Positions 42,825 through 52,641 are shown, counted from the stretch's first letter. The stretch is DNA of 64,000 nt from Nocardia carnea (GCF_029868855.1 NZ_JARWOV010000277.1:1-64000), one strand, 5' to 3'. Notes: generated by a model from the letters alone, not told the origin. Translations and numbers: made by a program.

Positions 42825-42999
42825 CCCCCACAGATGGTGAAATGGCGAAAACCGCCGACGGACCGGCCTTTCGAAGCCGGGTTCCTGTTGCGCGCTTACG
42901 CCGATCTCCGCGCGGTGCCATCGATCCGATGACGAACCGCCTCTCCGACCGGTGGCATGCCCACCGATGTGCACCAATCCGGAAGACAGGACCAGTCAA

Positions 43000-44583
43000 G
43001 TGAACGAGATCCACAGGGGTCGGCCCGAGACCTTCCCCGAGGCAATGGCCGCGCTGTCCGAATCATTCGCCGATGCGGAAGCCGTGGTGGCGCCGGAAGG
43101 ACGACTGACCTTTGCCGAATTGAATTCCCGCTGTGAAGATTTCGCCGGATCGCTGGCTGCGGCCGGCCTGCGTCCCGGTGACCGGGTGGGAGTACTGCTA
43201 CCGAACGGCCTGCGCTGGCTCGTCGCTGTGCTCGGCGCCCAGCGCGCGGGACTGACTGCCGTCCCGATCAACACCTGGTATCGCTCCAACGAACTGGCAC
43301 ATCTGATCGCCACCGCGGATCTGCGGTTGATCGTGACCGAGGATCTCGTCTTCGGCAAGGACATCCCCGCCGAACTCGCCGCCGCCGGATATCCCCGAAC
43401 ATACACATCCGCTACCCACGCCGAGCAATACCTGGGGGCATTGCTGTGGCCGGCCGCCGAGCCCTTTCCGCCTGCGGCGCAGCGCGGACCCTGCCCACCG
43501 CAGACGTGTGGACCGTCCGATCCGGCGATGATTCTCTACACCAGCGGCAGCACAGCGCTTCCCAAACCAGTACCGCTCGAGCACGCCAAACTGCTGCGCA
43601 ACGGTCGCGCAATGGGTGATCGCATGCACGTGGTGCCCGGTGATCGACTGTGGTTCGCGATGCCGTTGTTCTTCGGGTACGGCGCGTGCAACGCGCTCCC
43701 CGTCGCACTGGCCCACGGGATCACCCTCTGTATCCAGGAGAAGGTCGAAGGCGATGCGGCCCTGGAATTCATCGAGGCCGAGCGCTGCACTGTGTTCTAC
43801 GGCCTGGCCACCGCCGTACGCGCCCTGCTGGCTGCGCCGAGTTTCGGACGACGGGACATCTCGTCGCTGCGGACGGGACCGGTCGGATTCAATGCCGAGG
43901 ACAAGCGACTGGCGATCGAGGGCCTCGACATAACCGAAGCGTGCAGTGCCTACGGGCTGACCGAGTCATACGGATTCGTCACTATGTCCGACGCTCACGA
44001 CGACCTCTCGATCAAGCTCGATACGCAGGGGAAATGCCTTCCCACCCAGGAAATTCGGATCACCGACTCCACAGGAGCTCCGTGCCCGCCCGGATCCGTG
44101 GGCGAGATCGAGATCCGCGGTTGTGTCATACCCGGCTATCTGGGTGGCACCGAGATCAACGCCGGTACCCGGACCGCGGACGACTGGTTCCGCACCGGTG
44201 ATCTCGGTGTGCTGGACGCCGACGGCAGATTGTCCTTCGGCGGGCGCTGGAAGGAAATGCTCAAGATCAAAGGGATCAACGTCGCGCCGCTCGAAGTGGA
44301 GGAGATCATATCCGGCCACACCTCGGTGGACCAGGCGTACGTATTCGGGCTGGAGACCCGGGAAGGCGACCAGGAGATGGCCTGCGTTGTGGTGCCGGCC
44401 GTCGCTGTCGGCGACCACGAAGCGCTTGCCCGCACGCTGACCGAGTACATCCGCGCTCGTGCCGCCAGCTATAAGGTGCCCGGCCGTTTCGTCGTGATGG
44501 AGTCGGCGGCGGTACCGCAGACTGCCACCGGCAAGGTGAGCAAGCTGAAACTGCGCGACATGCTTACCGAGGGCGTGCGATGA
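43000..44583 (+). CDS. AMP-binding acyl-CoA ligase
   Basis: A 527-residue ANL-superfamily enzyme. The phosphate loop is ILYTSGSTALPKP, the A5 region EACSAYGLTESYG, the A8 hinge WFRTGDLGVLDADGRLSFGGRWKEMLKIKG, and the catalytic C-terminal lysine lies in PQTATGKVSK. It activates a carboxylic acid to its CoA thioester and would start the pathway encoded downstream. The start is GTG at 43000, preceded by AGGA. The stop overlaps the next start (ATGA). The acid substrate is unknown; a cyclic or aromatic acid fits the neighbours. Confidence 0.93.
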   Translation: MNEIHRGRPETFPEAMAALSESFADAEAVVAPEGRLTFAELNSRCEDFAGSLAAAGLRPGDRVGVLLPNGLRWLVAVLGAQRAGLTAVPINTWYRSNELAHLIATADLRLIVTEDLVFGKDIPAELAAAGYPRTYTSATHAEQYLGALLWPAAEPFPPAAQRGPCPPQTCGPSDPAMILYTSGSTALPKPVPLEHAKLLRNGRAMGDRMHVVPGDRLWFAMPLFFGYGACNALPVALAHGITLCIQEKVEGDAALEFIEAERCTVFYGLATAVRALLAAPSFGRRDISSLRTGPVGFNAEDKRLAIEGLDITEACSAYGLTESYGFVTMSDAHDDLSIKLDTQGKCLPTQEIRITDSTGAPCPPGSVGEIEIRGCVIPGYLGGTEINAGTRTADDWFRTGDLGVLDADGRLSFGGRWKEMLKIKGINVAPLEVEEIISGHTSVDQAYVFGLETREGDQEMACVVVPAVAVGDHEALARTLTEYIRARAASYKVPGRFVVMESAAVPQTATGKVSKLKLRDMLTEGVR

Positions 44584-45548
44584 GCACCGCCGAAGCAATC
44601 CGGCGTACGCCGCGCTTCGCCGAGCTTCCGGTACTGCCGGACCGCGACGAACACCACGGCTGGGATGTGTGGGGTCGCCACGACGAACTCGGCACGCTCA
44701 ACCTCATCGGACCTGGGCAGCGGCTCGCCGCAGCCCGCACCATCCGGACCGGCGAGATGATCTCGCTGTGCCTGCCGTTGGACGAGCCGAATCCGGGTGT
44801 GTTCGGCGATCGCGGTCCCTACGACCACATCGTCGAAGACACAGCAGCCGGACACGACGACCGGCTCGACCGCTTCTATCTGCAGGGCTCCTCCCAATGG
44901 GACGGGCTCAGGCATATCCGTGCCGGACGGCACGGCTACTGGGGCGGCCGGCAGGAGACCGATCTCGCCACCACCGACACCCTCGGTGTCGATCACTGGG
45001 CAGCCCACGGGTTCGGCGGGCGCGGCGTCCTGGTCGATATCGCCCGCTACCTCGCCGACGTGGGAACCCCGATGGTTCCGGACGAACCGGTCGTGATCAC
45101 CGCGGCCATGCTCGACGCGGCGGCGGCCGCACAGGGAACAACCTTCGAGTCGGGCGACATACTCGTTGTTCGCACCGGTTGGACCGAGTGGTACCGCACG
45201 CGCCCACTCCAGCACCGGCTCCGTATGCGCGGCACGATCGGTGCCGGGTTCGCCTGCCCGGGGCTGGATTCATCGAAACAGATGGCCGGCTATCTCTGGG
45301 ACAACGAGTTCGCCGCGGTGGCCGCCGACAACGTCGGCGTGGAAGTCTTCCCGATCGACCGCCGGAAGGGATTCCTGCACCGCCGTCTGATCGCACTGCA
45401 GGGCATGCCGCTGGGCGAGTTGTGGGATCTCGAAAAGCTCGCCGCCGCGTGTGCTGACCGCGGTCACTATGAATTCCTGCTGGTGTCCGGAGTCCTTCCC
45501 TTGCCACGCGGAGTGGGCAGCCCCGCGAACGCCCACGCCATCATCTGA
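44580..45548 (+). CDS. Cyclase-family (kynurenine formamidase-like) hydrolase
   Basis: A 322-residue protein of the cyclase family (metal-dependent amidohydrolase-like, PF04199 type). It has HHGWDVWGRHDELGTLNLIGP, the metal-site stretch QGSSQWDGLRHI (usually HxGTHxDxPxH in formamidases), FGGRGVLVDIARYL and LVVRTGWTEWY. The histidine pattern is partly altered to SSQWDGLRH, as in the long bacterial subgroup. These enzymes hydrolyse cyclic amides or lactone-like rings, so ring opening is a plausible role. It is coupled to the ligase by ATGA. Confidence 0.85.
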   Translation: MSTAEAIRRTPRFAELPVLPDRDEHHGWDVWGRHDELGTLNLIGPGQRLAAARTIRTGEMISLCLPLDEPNPGVFGDRGPYDHIVEDTAAGHDDRLDRFYLQGSSQWDGLRHIRAGRHGYWGGRQETDLATTDTLGVDHWAAHGFGGRGVLVDIARYLADVGTPMVPDEPVVITAAMLDAAAAAQGTTFESGDILVVRTGWTEWYRTRPLQHRLRMRGTIGAGFACPGLDSSKQMAGYLWDNEFAAVAADNVGVEVFPIDRRKGFLHRRLIALQGMPLGELWDLEKLAAACADRGHYEFLLVSGVLPLPRGVGSPANAHAII

Positions 45549-45579
45549 TCCGCCTTCACCGAGGAAAGGAACTTCCGCT

Positions 45580-46752
45580 GTGCCACTCGGTCCGCTCCGA
45601 CAGGTAGCCATAGTCGGGATCGGGATGACCGAAGTCTCCCGGCGCTCACCCCGCACCGCACTGGATTTCGCCGCCGAGGCGCTGCGGCTGGCACTCGACG
45701 ATGCCGGCCTGTGCGTACACGAAGTCGACGGGCTGTTCACCAATGTCGGTTATCCGTTGGCCGTCGACTACGACCGGATGGCCGAGGCGTTCGGTCTCGG
45801 AATTCGGGCAGCGGTGCAGACGTGGACCCACGGACGCTTTGTCGGGCCGGCTCTGCAGGCGGCGGTGCAATCGGTTGCCCTGGGCATGTCCGATATCGCG
45901 GCATGCGTGGCGGGCGTGTCCTTTTCCGGACTCGGTATGGTCGGGGGAGCCGGAGATCTCGAAGGTATGCGCCAAGGTGGCGGGTCGCACGGGGAACTTC
46001 CGCACTACGGTATGACGGCACCCGGCGCCGGGGCAGCGATGGCCTTCCAGCGCTATTGCGCCCGATACGGCTACGACCCGGAGCTGATCGCCGCGGTGTC
46101 GATCGCCTTCCGCAAGCATGCCCGGCTGAATCCGGCCGCGCAGAAGACCGATGCCCTGGGGACCGACGAGTACCGCCGGCAGCCCTTCGTGGTCGAACCG
46201 TTGCGCCGGCCGGACTTCGCCCTCCTCAGCGACGGCGGCGGCTGCCTGCTCGTCACCACCGTCGAACGTGCCCGCGACCTGCGGCAGCCGGCCGTGGTCG
46301 TGGCCGGAATGCAGGGACTGCACGCCGGTCGCAACGAATTCATCTTCGCCCCGCCCGGACTCGGGGTCTTCTCGCAGAACGACACCCGGCGCGTCGAGCA
46401 CAACACCGTCTACACCCAGGCGGGGCTGACGGGACCGGCCGATATCGACGCACTGCAGCTGTACGACGCCTTCTCACCCAATCTGGTGTTCGTCCTCGAG
46501 CGCTTCGGATTCGCCGGAGAAGGACAGGCCCTCGACTGGCTGCAGAACGGCCGGATCGAGCTCGGCGGTGAGCTCCCGGCCAATACCGCCGGGGGTCTGC
46601 TGTCCGAGGCACATATCTGCGGGTGGGGTCACCTGGTCGAGGCGGCCCGCCAGCTGCGTGGTCAGGCCGGGCCCCGGCAAGTGGCCGGCTGCGAAACCGT
46701 CCAGTGGGCCACTCCTTTCGGGGATTCGCTCATTTTCACGAAGGACAGGTGA
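45580..46752 (+). CDS. Thiolase-like protein lacking the nucleophilic cysteine (possible retro-aldolase)
   Basis: A 390-residue thiolase-fold protein of the SCP2/lipid-transfer type: VAIVGIGMTEVSRRSPRTALDFAAEALRLALDDAG at the start and SEAHICGWGHLVEAARQLRGQAG at the end. Where thiolases have the reactive Cys before the long helix (CxSG), this protein has WTHGRFVGPALQAAVQS without Cys. It is followed directly by a DUF35 protein, the combination found in Ltp2/ChsH2-type steroid side-chain aldolases. A C-C lyase acting on a hydroxyacyl-CoA is therefore more likely than thiolysis. GTG start with GAGGAAAGGA upstream. Confidence 0.85.
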   Translation: MPLGPLRQVAIVGIGMTEVSRRSPRTALDFAAEALRLALDDAGLCVHEVDGLFTNVGYPLAVDYDRMAEAFGLGIRAAVQTWTHGRFVGPALQAAVQSVALGMSDIAACVAGVSFSGLGMVGGAGDLEGMRQGGGSHGELPHYGMTAPGAGAAMAFQRYCARYGYDPELIAAVSIAFRKHARLNPAAQKTDALGTDEYRRQPFVVEPLRRPDFALLSDGGGCLLVTTVERARDLRQPAVVVAGMQGLHAGRNEFIFAPPGLGVFSQNDTRRVEHNTVYTQAGLTGPADIDALQLYDAFSPNLVFVLERFGFAGEGQALDWLQNGRIELGGELPANTAGGLLSEAHICGWGHLVEAARQLRGQAGPRQVAGCETVQWATPFGDSLIFTKDR

Positions 46753-46759
46753 TCAGACA

Positions 46760-47170
46760 GTGTCGGACGGACGCCCACTCCCCCTCCGCTACCCCGAGGA
46801 CATCGAGCACCTCGACGGGGCGGCGAATTCCCTGCTGCGCATCCCTCGATGCGGCACCTGCGATCGGCGATTCTGGCCACCCGGGCCCGTATGTCCCCAC
46901 GACTTCACCAGCGATATCGGCTGGGACAACGATCCGGGAACCGGCCGTGTCAACAGCTGGGTCCGGTTCCACAAACAGTATTTCGCCGGGGACAAGGTGC
47001 CCTACATCGTGGTACAGGTCCGGCTCGACAGCGGACCCAACATCACGACGACATGGGCCGGCGACACGGACCCGGTTATCGGCGAGGCGGTTTCGGTGTC
47101 ATTCCGGACGGTGGGCGAGCACACGACCTTGCCGGAGTTCGGTCCGGTGGTCAGCGAATGTTCGCGATGA
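46760..47170 (+). CDS. DUF35 Zn-ribbon/OB-fold partner of thiolase-like protein
   Basis: A 136-residue protein. The N-terminal helix LRYPEDIEHLDGAANSLLRIPRC is followed by a zinc-ribbon (CGTCDRRFWPPGPVCPH) and an OB-fold (GRVNSWVRFHKQYFAGDKVPYIVVQVRLD). DUF35 proteins bind acyl-CoA and form complexes with thiolase-like enzymes, completing the active site of aldolases such as Ltp2-ChsH2. The GTG at 46760 is eight bases after the thiolase-like stop. The stop overlaps the next start. Confidence 0.9.
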   Translation: MSDGRPLPLRYPEDIEHLDGAANSLLRIPRCGTCDRRFWPPGPVCPHDFTSDIGWDNDPGTGRVNSWVRFHKQYFAGDKVPYIVVQVRLDSGPNITTTWAGDTDPVIGEAVSVSFRTVGEHTTLPEFGPVVSECSR

Positions 47171-48561
47171 GTACCGCTGTGATCGAGGACCTGCGCCGCG
47201 CGCTTCCACCCAGCCGGACCATCGACGACCCCGGCATTCTCGACAGCTACGCACACGACCAAGCCGTATGGGCCCCGCACAGCCGGCCGGCGGCCGTCGT
47301 GCGGCCGCGAAACGCGGAAGAGATTCAGCAGATCGTTCGCATCTGCCTGGAACACCGCGCACCGGTGGTGGCCCGTGGCGCGGGAACCGGGCTGTCCGGC
47401 GGCGCCAACTCGGTCGACGGCGCCGTCGTGCTGTGCACCGAACAGATGACAACGATCAAGGAGATCGACAGGACGGAACAACTCGCCGTCGTCGAGCCCG
47501 GTGTGGTGAACGACGATCTCCGGAAGGCATGTGCCGATCACGGCCTGTGGTACCCGCCGGATCCGGCGAGCGCCCCGTGGTCGACCATCGGCGGGAATGT
47601 CGCGACGAACGCCGGTGGTCTCTGCTGCGTGAAGTACGGCGTCACCCGCGATTACGTACTCGGCATGCAGGTGGTCACCGGTCGCGGGGAGCTGGTGCGG
47701 CTCGGCCGCCGCACCGCCAAGGGGGTCGCAGGTTATGACCTGGCGGGTCTCATGGTCGGTTCCGAAGGAACACTCGGCATCATCACCGAGGTAACGGTAC
47801 GTCTCCGCCCGGCACGTCCGCCGGAACGTACGATCGCCGGCTACTTCGACTCACTTGCCGCGGCCGGGCGCGCAGTTGCGGCGGTCGGGACGGCAGGTCT
47901 CGTACCGTCGGCGCTCGAGCTCATCGATCGCCACACCCTTCTCGCCGTCGACGCATGGAAAAACATGGGGCTGTCCGACGAAGCGGATGCCGTCCTGCTC
48001 GCGCGCACCGATACACCGGGGGCCGGCGGCGAAGAGGAAGCCGCGGCGATTCTGGCCTGTTTCACCGAGTCGGGTGCGAGCTGGGCGGCGATCTCGTCCG
48101 ACCTCCAGGAGGCCGAAGCACTGTTCGCGGCTCGCCGGCTCGCGTACCCGGCCCTCGAGCGGCTCGGGCCTGTCCTCACCGAAGACGTCTGCGTGCCCCG
48201 TGCCTGCGTCCCCGAGATGCTGACCAGAATCGAGGCCATCGGGCAGCAGCACCGAATCACCATCGCCAACGTTGCCCACGCCGGTGACGGGAATCTGCAC
48301 CCGCTTCTGATCGTCCCTGCCGACGACGCTCACGCGCGGCGACGAGCCGAAGCTGCCTTCGAGCGGATACTCGATTCCGCGATCGAGCTGGGCGGCACGG
48401 TCACCGGCGAACACGGTGTCGGACTGTTGAAACGCAACGGGCTGACCCGGGAGTTGACCGAGCCGGTTCTGGCCATGCATACAGCGGTGAAACGGGCGCT
48501 CGACCCACACGGCATTTTCAACCCCGGAAAAGTGATCGCACCGTGCACGCCGCAGTGCTGA
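47167..48561 (+). CDS. FAD-linked oxidase, GlcD/D-2-hydroxyacid dehydrogenase type
   Basis: A 464-residue flavoprotein. The PCMH FAD-binding half has VVRPRNAEEIQQIVRICLEHRAPVVARGAGTGLSGGA and STIGGNVATNAGGLCCVKYGVTRDYVLG. The FAD-oxidase C-terminal half has NVAHAGDGNLHPLLIV and GTVTGEHGVGLLKR. Family members oxidise D-2-hydroxy acids such as glycolate, D-lactate or D-2-hydroxyglutarate. Within this operon it may oxidise a hydroxy-acid fragment released from the main substrate. The start is coupled to the DUF35 gene by ATGA. Confidence 0.92.
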   Translation: MSTAVIEDLRRALPPSRTIDDPGILDSYAHDQAVWAPHSRPAAVVRPRNAEEIQQIVRICLEHRAPVVARGAGTGLSGGANSVDGAVVLCTEQMTTIKEIDRTEQLAVVEPGVVNDDLRKACADHGLWYPPDPASAPWSTIGGNVATNAGGLCCVKYGVTRDYVLGMQVVTGRGELVRLGRRTAKGVAGYDLAGLMVGSEGTLGIITEVTVRLRPARPPERTIAGYFDSLAAAGRAVAAVGTAGLVPSALELIDRHTLLAVDAWKNMGLSDEADAVLLARTDTPGAGGEEEAAAILACFTESGASWAAISSDLQEAEALFAARRLAYPALERLGPVLTEDVCVPRACVPEMLTRIEAIGQQHRITIANVAHAGDGNLHPLLIVPADDAHARRRAEAAFERILDSAIELGGTVTGEHGVGLLKRNGLTRELTEPVLAMHTAVKRALDPHGIFNPGKVIAPCTPQC

Positions 48562-48637
48562 CCGGCCGACAAGGTTCCGGCCCGCCACCCCCGCCGAACC
48601 GACCATCCAATAATCGATCACTCGAGGAGAGATATCC

Positions 48638-50095
48638 ATGAACAGCACCGAACTCGACCGCACCCGCTTCTACATCGAGGGACAGTGGGTGACACCGCTG
48701 GCGGGCGATACTCGGGTATCCCTGGAAGCTGCCACCGGAAAACCATTGGGGACGGCAGCTCTCGGGTCGGCAGCCGATATCGACGTCGCCGTCCGCGCCG
48801 CCGAACGAGCATTGCACGGTCCGTGGGGCAGCACGACAGCCGCTGAGCGAGCAACCATCATGCGCCGGTTCGCCGACGCGCTCGCTGCCCGGGCCGACGA
48901 TACCTCGGCCCTGGTCAGCCGGGAGAACGGTATGCCCATCGCGCTGTCCCACGCCTTCAACGGTGCAGCGCCCGCGGGACTGCTCCAGATGTATGCCGAC
49001 ACCATCGAGTCCACACCCCTGGAACGGGCCCGGCCCAGCCAGGCCGGGTCCACCCTCGTGCGTCGTGAACCGGTCGGTGTCGTCGGGGCGATCACACCGT
49101 GGAACTATCCGCAGGTTCTGGCGATGATGAAGATCGCTCCGGCGCTCGCCGCGGGCTGCACGGTCGTGCTGAAACCGGCTCCGGAAACGGCGCTCGACGG
49201 CTACGTTCTCGGCGAGGCCGCCACCGAGGCGGGTCTGCCGCCGGGCGTGCTGAACATCGTCGTGGCGGGGCGGGAGGCAGGTGCGGCGCTGGTGTCGCAC
49301 CCACTGGTGGACAAGATCGCCTTCACCGGGTCCACCGCGGCCGGACGGATCATCGGCGCCGAATGCGGCCGGCTGATCCGCCGCTGCACCCTGGAACTCG
49401 GCGGCAAGTCCGCTGCCATCGTGCTCGACGACGCCGATCTCGCCACCTTCGTCGCCGGGCTGGGCGACGCCACATTCCAGAACAACGGGCAGACATGTAC
49501 TGCGCAGACGCGCGTGCTCGCGCCGCGTTCCCGCTACTCCGAAGTCGTCGACGCTGTCGCCCAGTACGCGCGCGATGTGGTGCTGGGCAACCCCTTGGAC
49601 CCCGCGGTGACCTGCGGACCGATGGCCAGCGAAGCCCAGTTGGAGCGCGTGCTCGGCTACATCGAGCTGGGCAAGAAGTCCGGCTCCCGGCTCGTGGCCG
49701 GCGGCGCCCGGCCGGGCGGCCTGCCGGATGGCTGGTTCGTCGAACCGACCGTCTTCGCCGATGTCGACAACTCGGAGCGCATCGCACGGGAAGAAATCTT
49801 CGGGCCGGTTGTCACCGTCACGCCCTACGACGATGACGACGATGCCGTCCGGCTGGCCAACGACAGTGAGTACGGCCTCGGCGGATCGGTGTGGACCTCC
49901 GACGAGGACCGCGGTATCGCCGTCGCACGCAGGGTCCGCACCGGCACCATCGGCGTGAACTACTACATGCAGGACCTCGGGGCGCCCTTCGGCGGCATGA
50001 AGAGTAGCGGCATCGGACGTGAACTCGGGCCGGAAGCCCTGGACGGTTATCTCGAGTACAAGTCGATCTACGCCGGCGCCGCACAGGCCGGTTGA
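48638..50095 (+). CDS. NAD(P)-dependent aldehyde dehydrogenase
   Basis: A 485-residue ALDH with PWNYPQVLAMMKIAPALAAGCTVVLKPAPETAL, the cofactor FTGSTAAGR motif, the general-base glutamate in LELGGKSA, and the nucleophile in NNGQTCTAQTR. It oxidises an aldehyde to the acid. If the thiolase-like/DUF35 pair is an aldolase, this would process its aldehyde product. GAGGAGAG lies before the ATG. Confidence 0.95.
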   Translation: MNSTELDRTRFYIEGQWVTPLAGDTRVSLEAATGKPLGTAALGSAADIDVAVRAAERALHGPWGSTTAAERATIMRRFADALAARADDTSALVSRENGMPIALSHAFNGAAPAGLLQMYADTIESTPLERARPSQAGSTLVRREPVGVVGAITPWNYPQVLAMMKIAPALAAGCTVVLKPAPETALDGYVLGEAATEAGLPPGVLNIVVAGREAGAALVSHPLVDKIAFTGSTAAGRIIGAECGRLIRRCTLELGGKSAAIVLDDADLATFVAGLGDATFQNNGQTCTAQTRVLAPRSRYSEVVDAVAQYARDVVLGNPLDPAVTCGPMASEAQLERVLGYIELGKKSGSRLVAGGARPGGLPDGWFVEPTVFADVDNSERIAREEIFGPVVTVTPYDDDDDAVRLANDSEYGLGGSVWTSDEDRGIAVARRVRTGTIGVNYYMQDLGAPFGGMKSSGIGRELGPEALDGYLEYKSIYAGAAQAG

Positions 50096-50120
50096 ACCCG
50101 GCCCCCGAAGGAGGAACATC

Positions 50121-51311
50121 GTGCTTGCACAGACTGCGGGACTGTCCGACGTCCAGACCGAGATTCTGGCCACCGTACGAACTTTCGTGAACAAGGAGAT
50201 CATTCCCCACGCACCGGAGCTCGAACGAGCCGACCGCTACCCCGCCGAGATCGTCGAGACCATGAAGAGAATGGGCCTGTTCGGCCTGACCGTTCCCGAA
50301 GAGTACGGAGGGCTGGGTGAGTCGCTGCTCACCTACGCGCTGGTCGTCGAGGAGATCGCCCGCGGCTGGATGAGCGTCTCCGGGGTGATCAACACGCATT
50401 TCATCGTCGCGCATATGATCGCTCGGCACGGCACCCCGGCACAGAAGAGCAAGTATCTGCCGCTGATGGCGACCGGCGAGGTCCGGGGTTCGTTCTCGAT
50501 ATCGGAACCCGATCTGGGCTCCGACGTCGCGGCCGTCAGAACTCGTGCCCGGCCCGACGGCAACGACTACATCATCGACGGCGCCAAGATGTGGCTCACC
50601 AACGGCGCCTCGTCCAATCTCATCGCACTGCTCGCGCGCACCGGCGGAGACGACCTGAAGCCCAGCCGAGGGCTGACCACCTTCCTCGTCGAGAAGCCGG
50701 AGGGGTTCGGCGAGGTCGCGCCCGGCCTGACAATTCCCGCGAAAATCGAGAAAATGGGATACAAGGGCGTAGACACGACCGAAGCCGTTTTCGATGGTTT
50801 CCGGATCCCGGCCGGCCAGGTCCTCGGCGACGCACCGAATCGAGGATTCGCCTTCATGATGGACGGCGTCGAGGTCGGCCGCGTCAATGTCGCGGCGCGT
50901 GCCTGCGGGGTCGCAATCCGGGCGTTCGAACTGGCCATCGACTACGCGCAGCAACGCAAGACCTTCGGGAAACCGATCGCCGAACACCAGGCCATCGCGT
51001 TCAAGCTCGCCGAAATGGCATCCAAAATCGAGGCCGCGCATCTCATGATGGTCAACGCCGCACGCCTGAAGAGCACCGGCGAACGCAACGATATCAGCGC
51101 GGGTATGGCAAAACTACTGGCCAGCGAATACTGCGCCGAAGTCACCCAGGAATCGTTCCGAATCCATGGCGGCTACGGATACTCGAAGGAATTCGAGATC
51201 GAACGACTGATGCGAGAAGCGCCTTTCCTGTTGATCGGTGAAGGGACCAGCGAGATCCAGAAGACCATCATCAGCCGGGGCCTGCTCCGCGAATACCGGC
51301 CGAGAAACTGA
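50121..51311 (+). CDS. Acyl-CoA dehydrogenase
   Basis: A 396-residue ACAD. It has the N-terminal helical domain, the FAD/substrate strand GSFSISEPDLGSDVAAVRTRA, YIIDGAKMWLTNGASSN, RKTFGKPIAEHQAIAFKLAEMA and the catalytic glutamate region LIGEGTSEIQKTIISR. It introduces the alpha-beta double bond in an acyl-CoA. GTG start with AAGGAGG. The gene lies 25 bp after the aldehyde dehydrogenase. Confidence 0.95.
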   Translation: MLAQTAGLSDVQTEILATVRTFVNKEIIPHAPELERADRYPAEIVETMKRMGLFGLTVPEEYGGLGESLLTYALVVEEIARGWMSVSGVINTHFIVAHMIARHGTPAQKSKYLPLMATGEVRGSFSISEPDLGSDVAAVRTRARPDGNDYIIDGAKMWLTNGASSNLIALLARTGGDDLKPSRGLTTFLVEKPEGFGEVAPGLTIPAKIEKMGYKGVDTTEAVFDGFRIPAGQVLGDAPNRGFAFMMDGVEVGRVNVAARACGVAIRAFELAIDYAQQRKTFGKPIAEHQAIAFKLAEMASKIEAAHLMMVNAARLKSTGERNDISAGMAKLLASEYCAEVTQESFRIHGGYGYSKEFEIERLMREAPFLLIGEGTSEIQKTIISRGLLREYRPRN

Positions 51312-51373
51312 ACGCAGCGCACCGACACATCCACGGCTCGCGCTACAGCCCACCACCGACAGGATGGAACTTC

Positions 51374-52603
51374 ATGTCCCTCGACTCCGACAAGCTCCCC
51401 CTATCCGGACTTCGAGTCGTGGAGGTATCGAGTTTTGTCGCCTCGCCGCTGTGCGGGCTGACACTCGCGCAACTCGGCGCCGAGGTGATTCGTGTCGATC
51501 CGCTGGGAGGCGCGGCCGACCACACCCGATTGCCGACCACCGGCAACGGCACCAGTATCTACTGGACCGGCCTGAACCGAGGCAAGCAATCCGTCGCATG
51601 CGATATGCGCAGCCCTGAAGGGCAGCGCGTGATCCAGCGGCTGATCACCGCACCGGGCGACGGCGGCGGCATCCTGGTGACCAACGCCGGCGGACGGGAA
51701 TGGCTCGGACACGACGTCCTCGAACGGATCCGGCCGGATGTCATCACCCTCGAGATCCTCGGCCGGCGCGACGGCACACCCGGCGTCGACTACACCGTCA
51801 ACGCGGCCGTCGGATTCCCGTTCCTCACCGGCCCGGCCGACAATCCGGAACCGATCAATCACACGCTTCCCGCATGGGATATCGCGTGTGGCTTCTACGC
51901 CGCATTCGCGCTCACCGCAGCGGTGCTGCACCGCACGAAAACCGGTGCGGGCACCCACATCACACTTCCTCTCGAAAATATCGCATTGTCGCTTGCCGGA
52001 ACTCTCGGATACCTCACCGAAATTCAGGTCGACGGCACCGAAAGACCCCGGACCGGTAACCATGTGTACGGCACCTACGGAACCGATTTCGTGGCCGCCG
52101 ACGGCTCCCGCTTCATGATCGTCGCCCTCACGCCGAGACATTTCCGCGGGCTCGTCGCGGCGACCGGCACCACCGCGACCGTCGAGGCGCTCGAGTCGGC
52201 ACTGGGCGCGGACTTCACCCAGGACGCCGACAGGTTCCGCTACCGCGATCTGCTCACCGCGCTGTTCGCCGACTGGTTCGCACAACACACCGCCGACCGG
52301 ATCACCTCCGCATTGCGCGAATGCGGTGTCCTGCACGAGCGCTACCGGACCTTCACCGAAACCTTCGCCTCACCGGATGTCCAGGACAACCCGCTGTTCG
52401 CCGAGCTCGACCAGGCAGGTATCGGCAATTACCTGGCGGCCGGCACGGCAGCCCTGTTCGACAATCGGCACCTACACTGCGGAGCCGCACCGGAACTCGG
52501 ACAGGACACCGCAGACGCCCTCGCCCGGGTCAGCGGGTTGCCGGGGTCGGAGATAGCGGAACTGGTCGAATCGGGGATTCTGGGCAGGTCCGCACGAGGG
52601 TGA
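51374..52603 (+). CDS. CoA-transferase family III (CaiB/BaiF type)
   Basis: A 409-residue family III CoA transferase. The start LSGLRVVEVSSFVASPLCGLTLAQLGAEVIRVDPLGG is characteristic, followed by LNRGKQSVACDMRSPEGQ and the catalytic aspartate region AWDIACGFYAAFALTAAVLHR. It moves CoA between carboxylic acids, offering an ATP-free alternative to the operon's ligase. It is the last gene on this strand before the convergent PucR regulator. Confidence 0.92.
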   Translation: MSLDSDKLPLSGLRVVEVSSFVASPLCGLTLAQLGAEVIRVDPLGGAADHTRLPTTGNGTSIYWTGLNRGKQSVACDMRSPEGQRVIQRLITAPGDGGGILVTNAGGREWLGHDVLERIRPDVITLEILGRRDGTPGVDYTVNAAVGFPFLTGPADNPEPINHTLPAWDIACGFYAAFALTAAVLHRTKTGAGTHITLPLENIALSLAGTLGYLTEIQVDGTERPRTGNHVYGTYGTDFVAADGSRFMIVALTPRHFRGLVAATGTTATVEALESALGADFTQDADRFRYRDLLTALFADWFAQHTADRITSALRECGVLHERYRTFTETFASPDVQDNPLFAELDQAGIGNYLAAGTAALFDNRHLHCGAAPELGQDTADALARVSGLPGSEIAELVESGILGRSARG

Positions 52604-52641
52604 GGTGCGCACTGGTGGGTTCGCTTCGGAGAGCCGGCGGG

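Noticed and set aside
49818..51041. 407-residue minus ORF opposite the acyl-CoA dehydrogenase (and similar long antisense frames at 48518, 55226 and 45646)
   Set aside because: Long antisense frames arise from high third-position GC; the plus strand encodes well-recognised enzymes with catalytic motifs.
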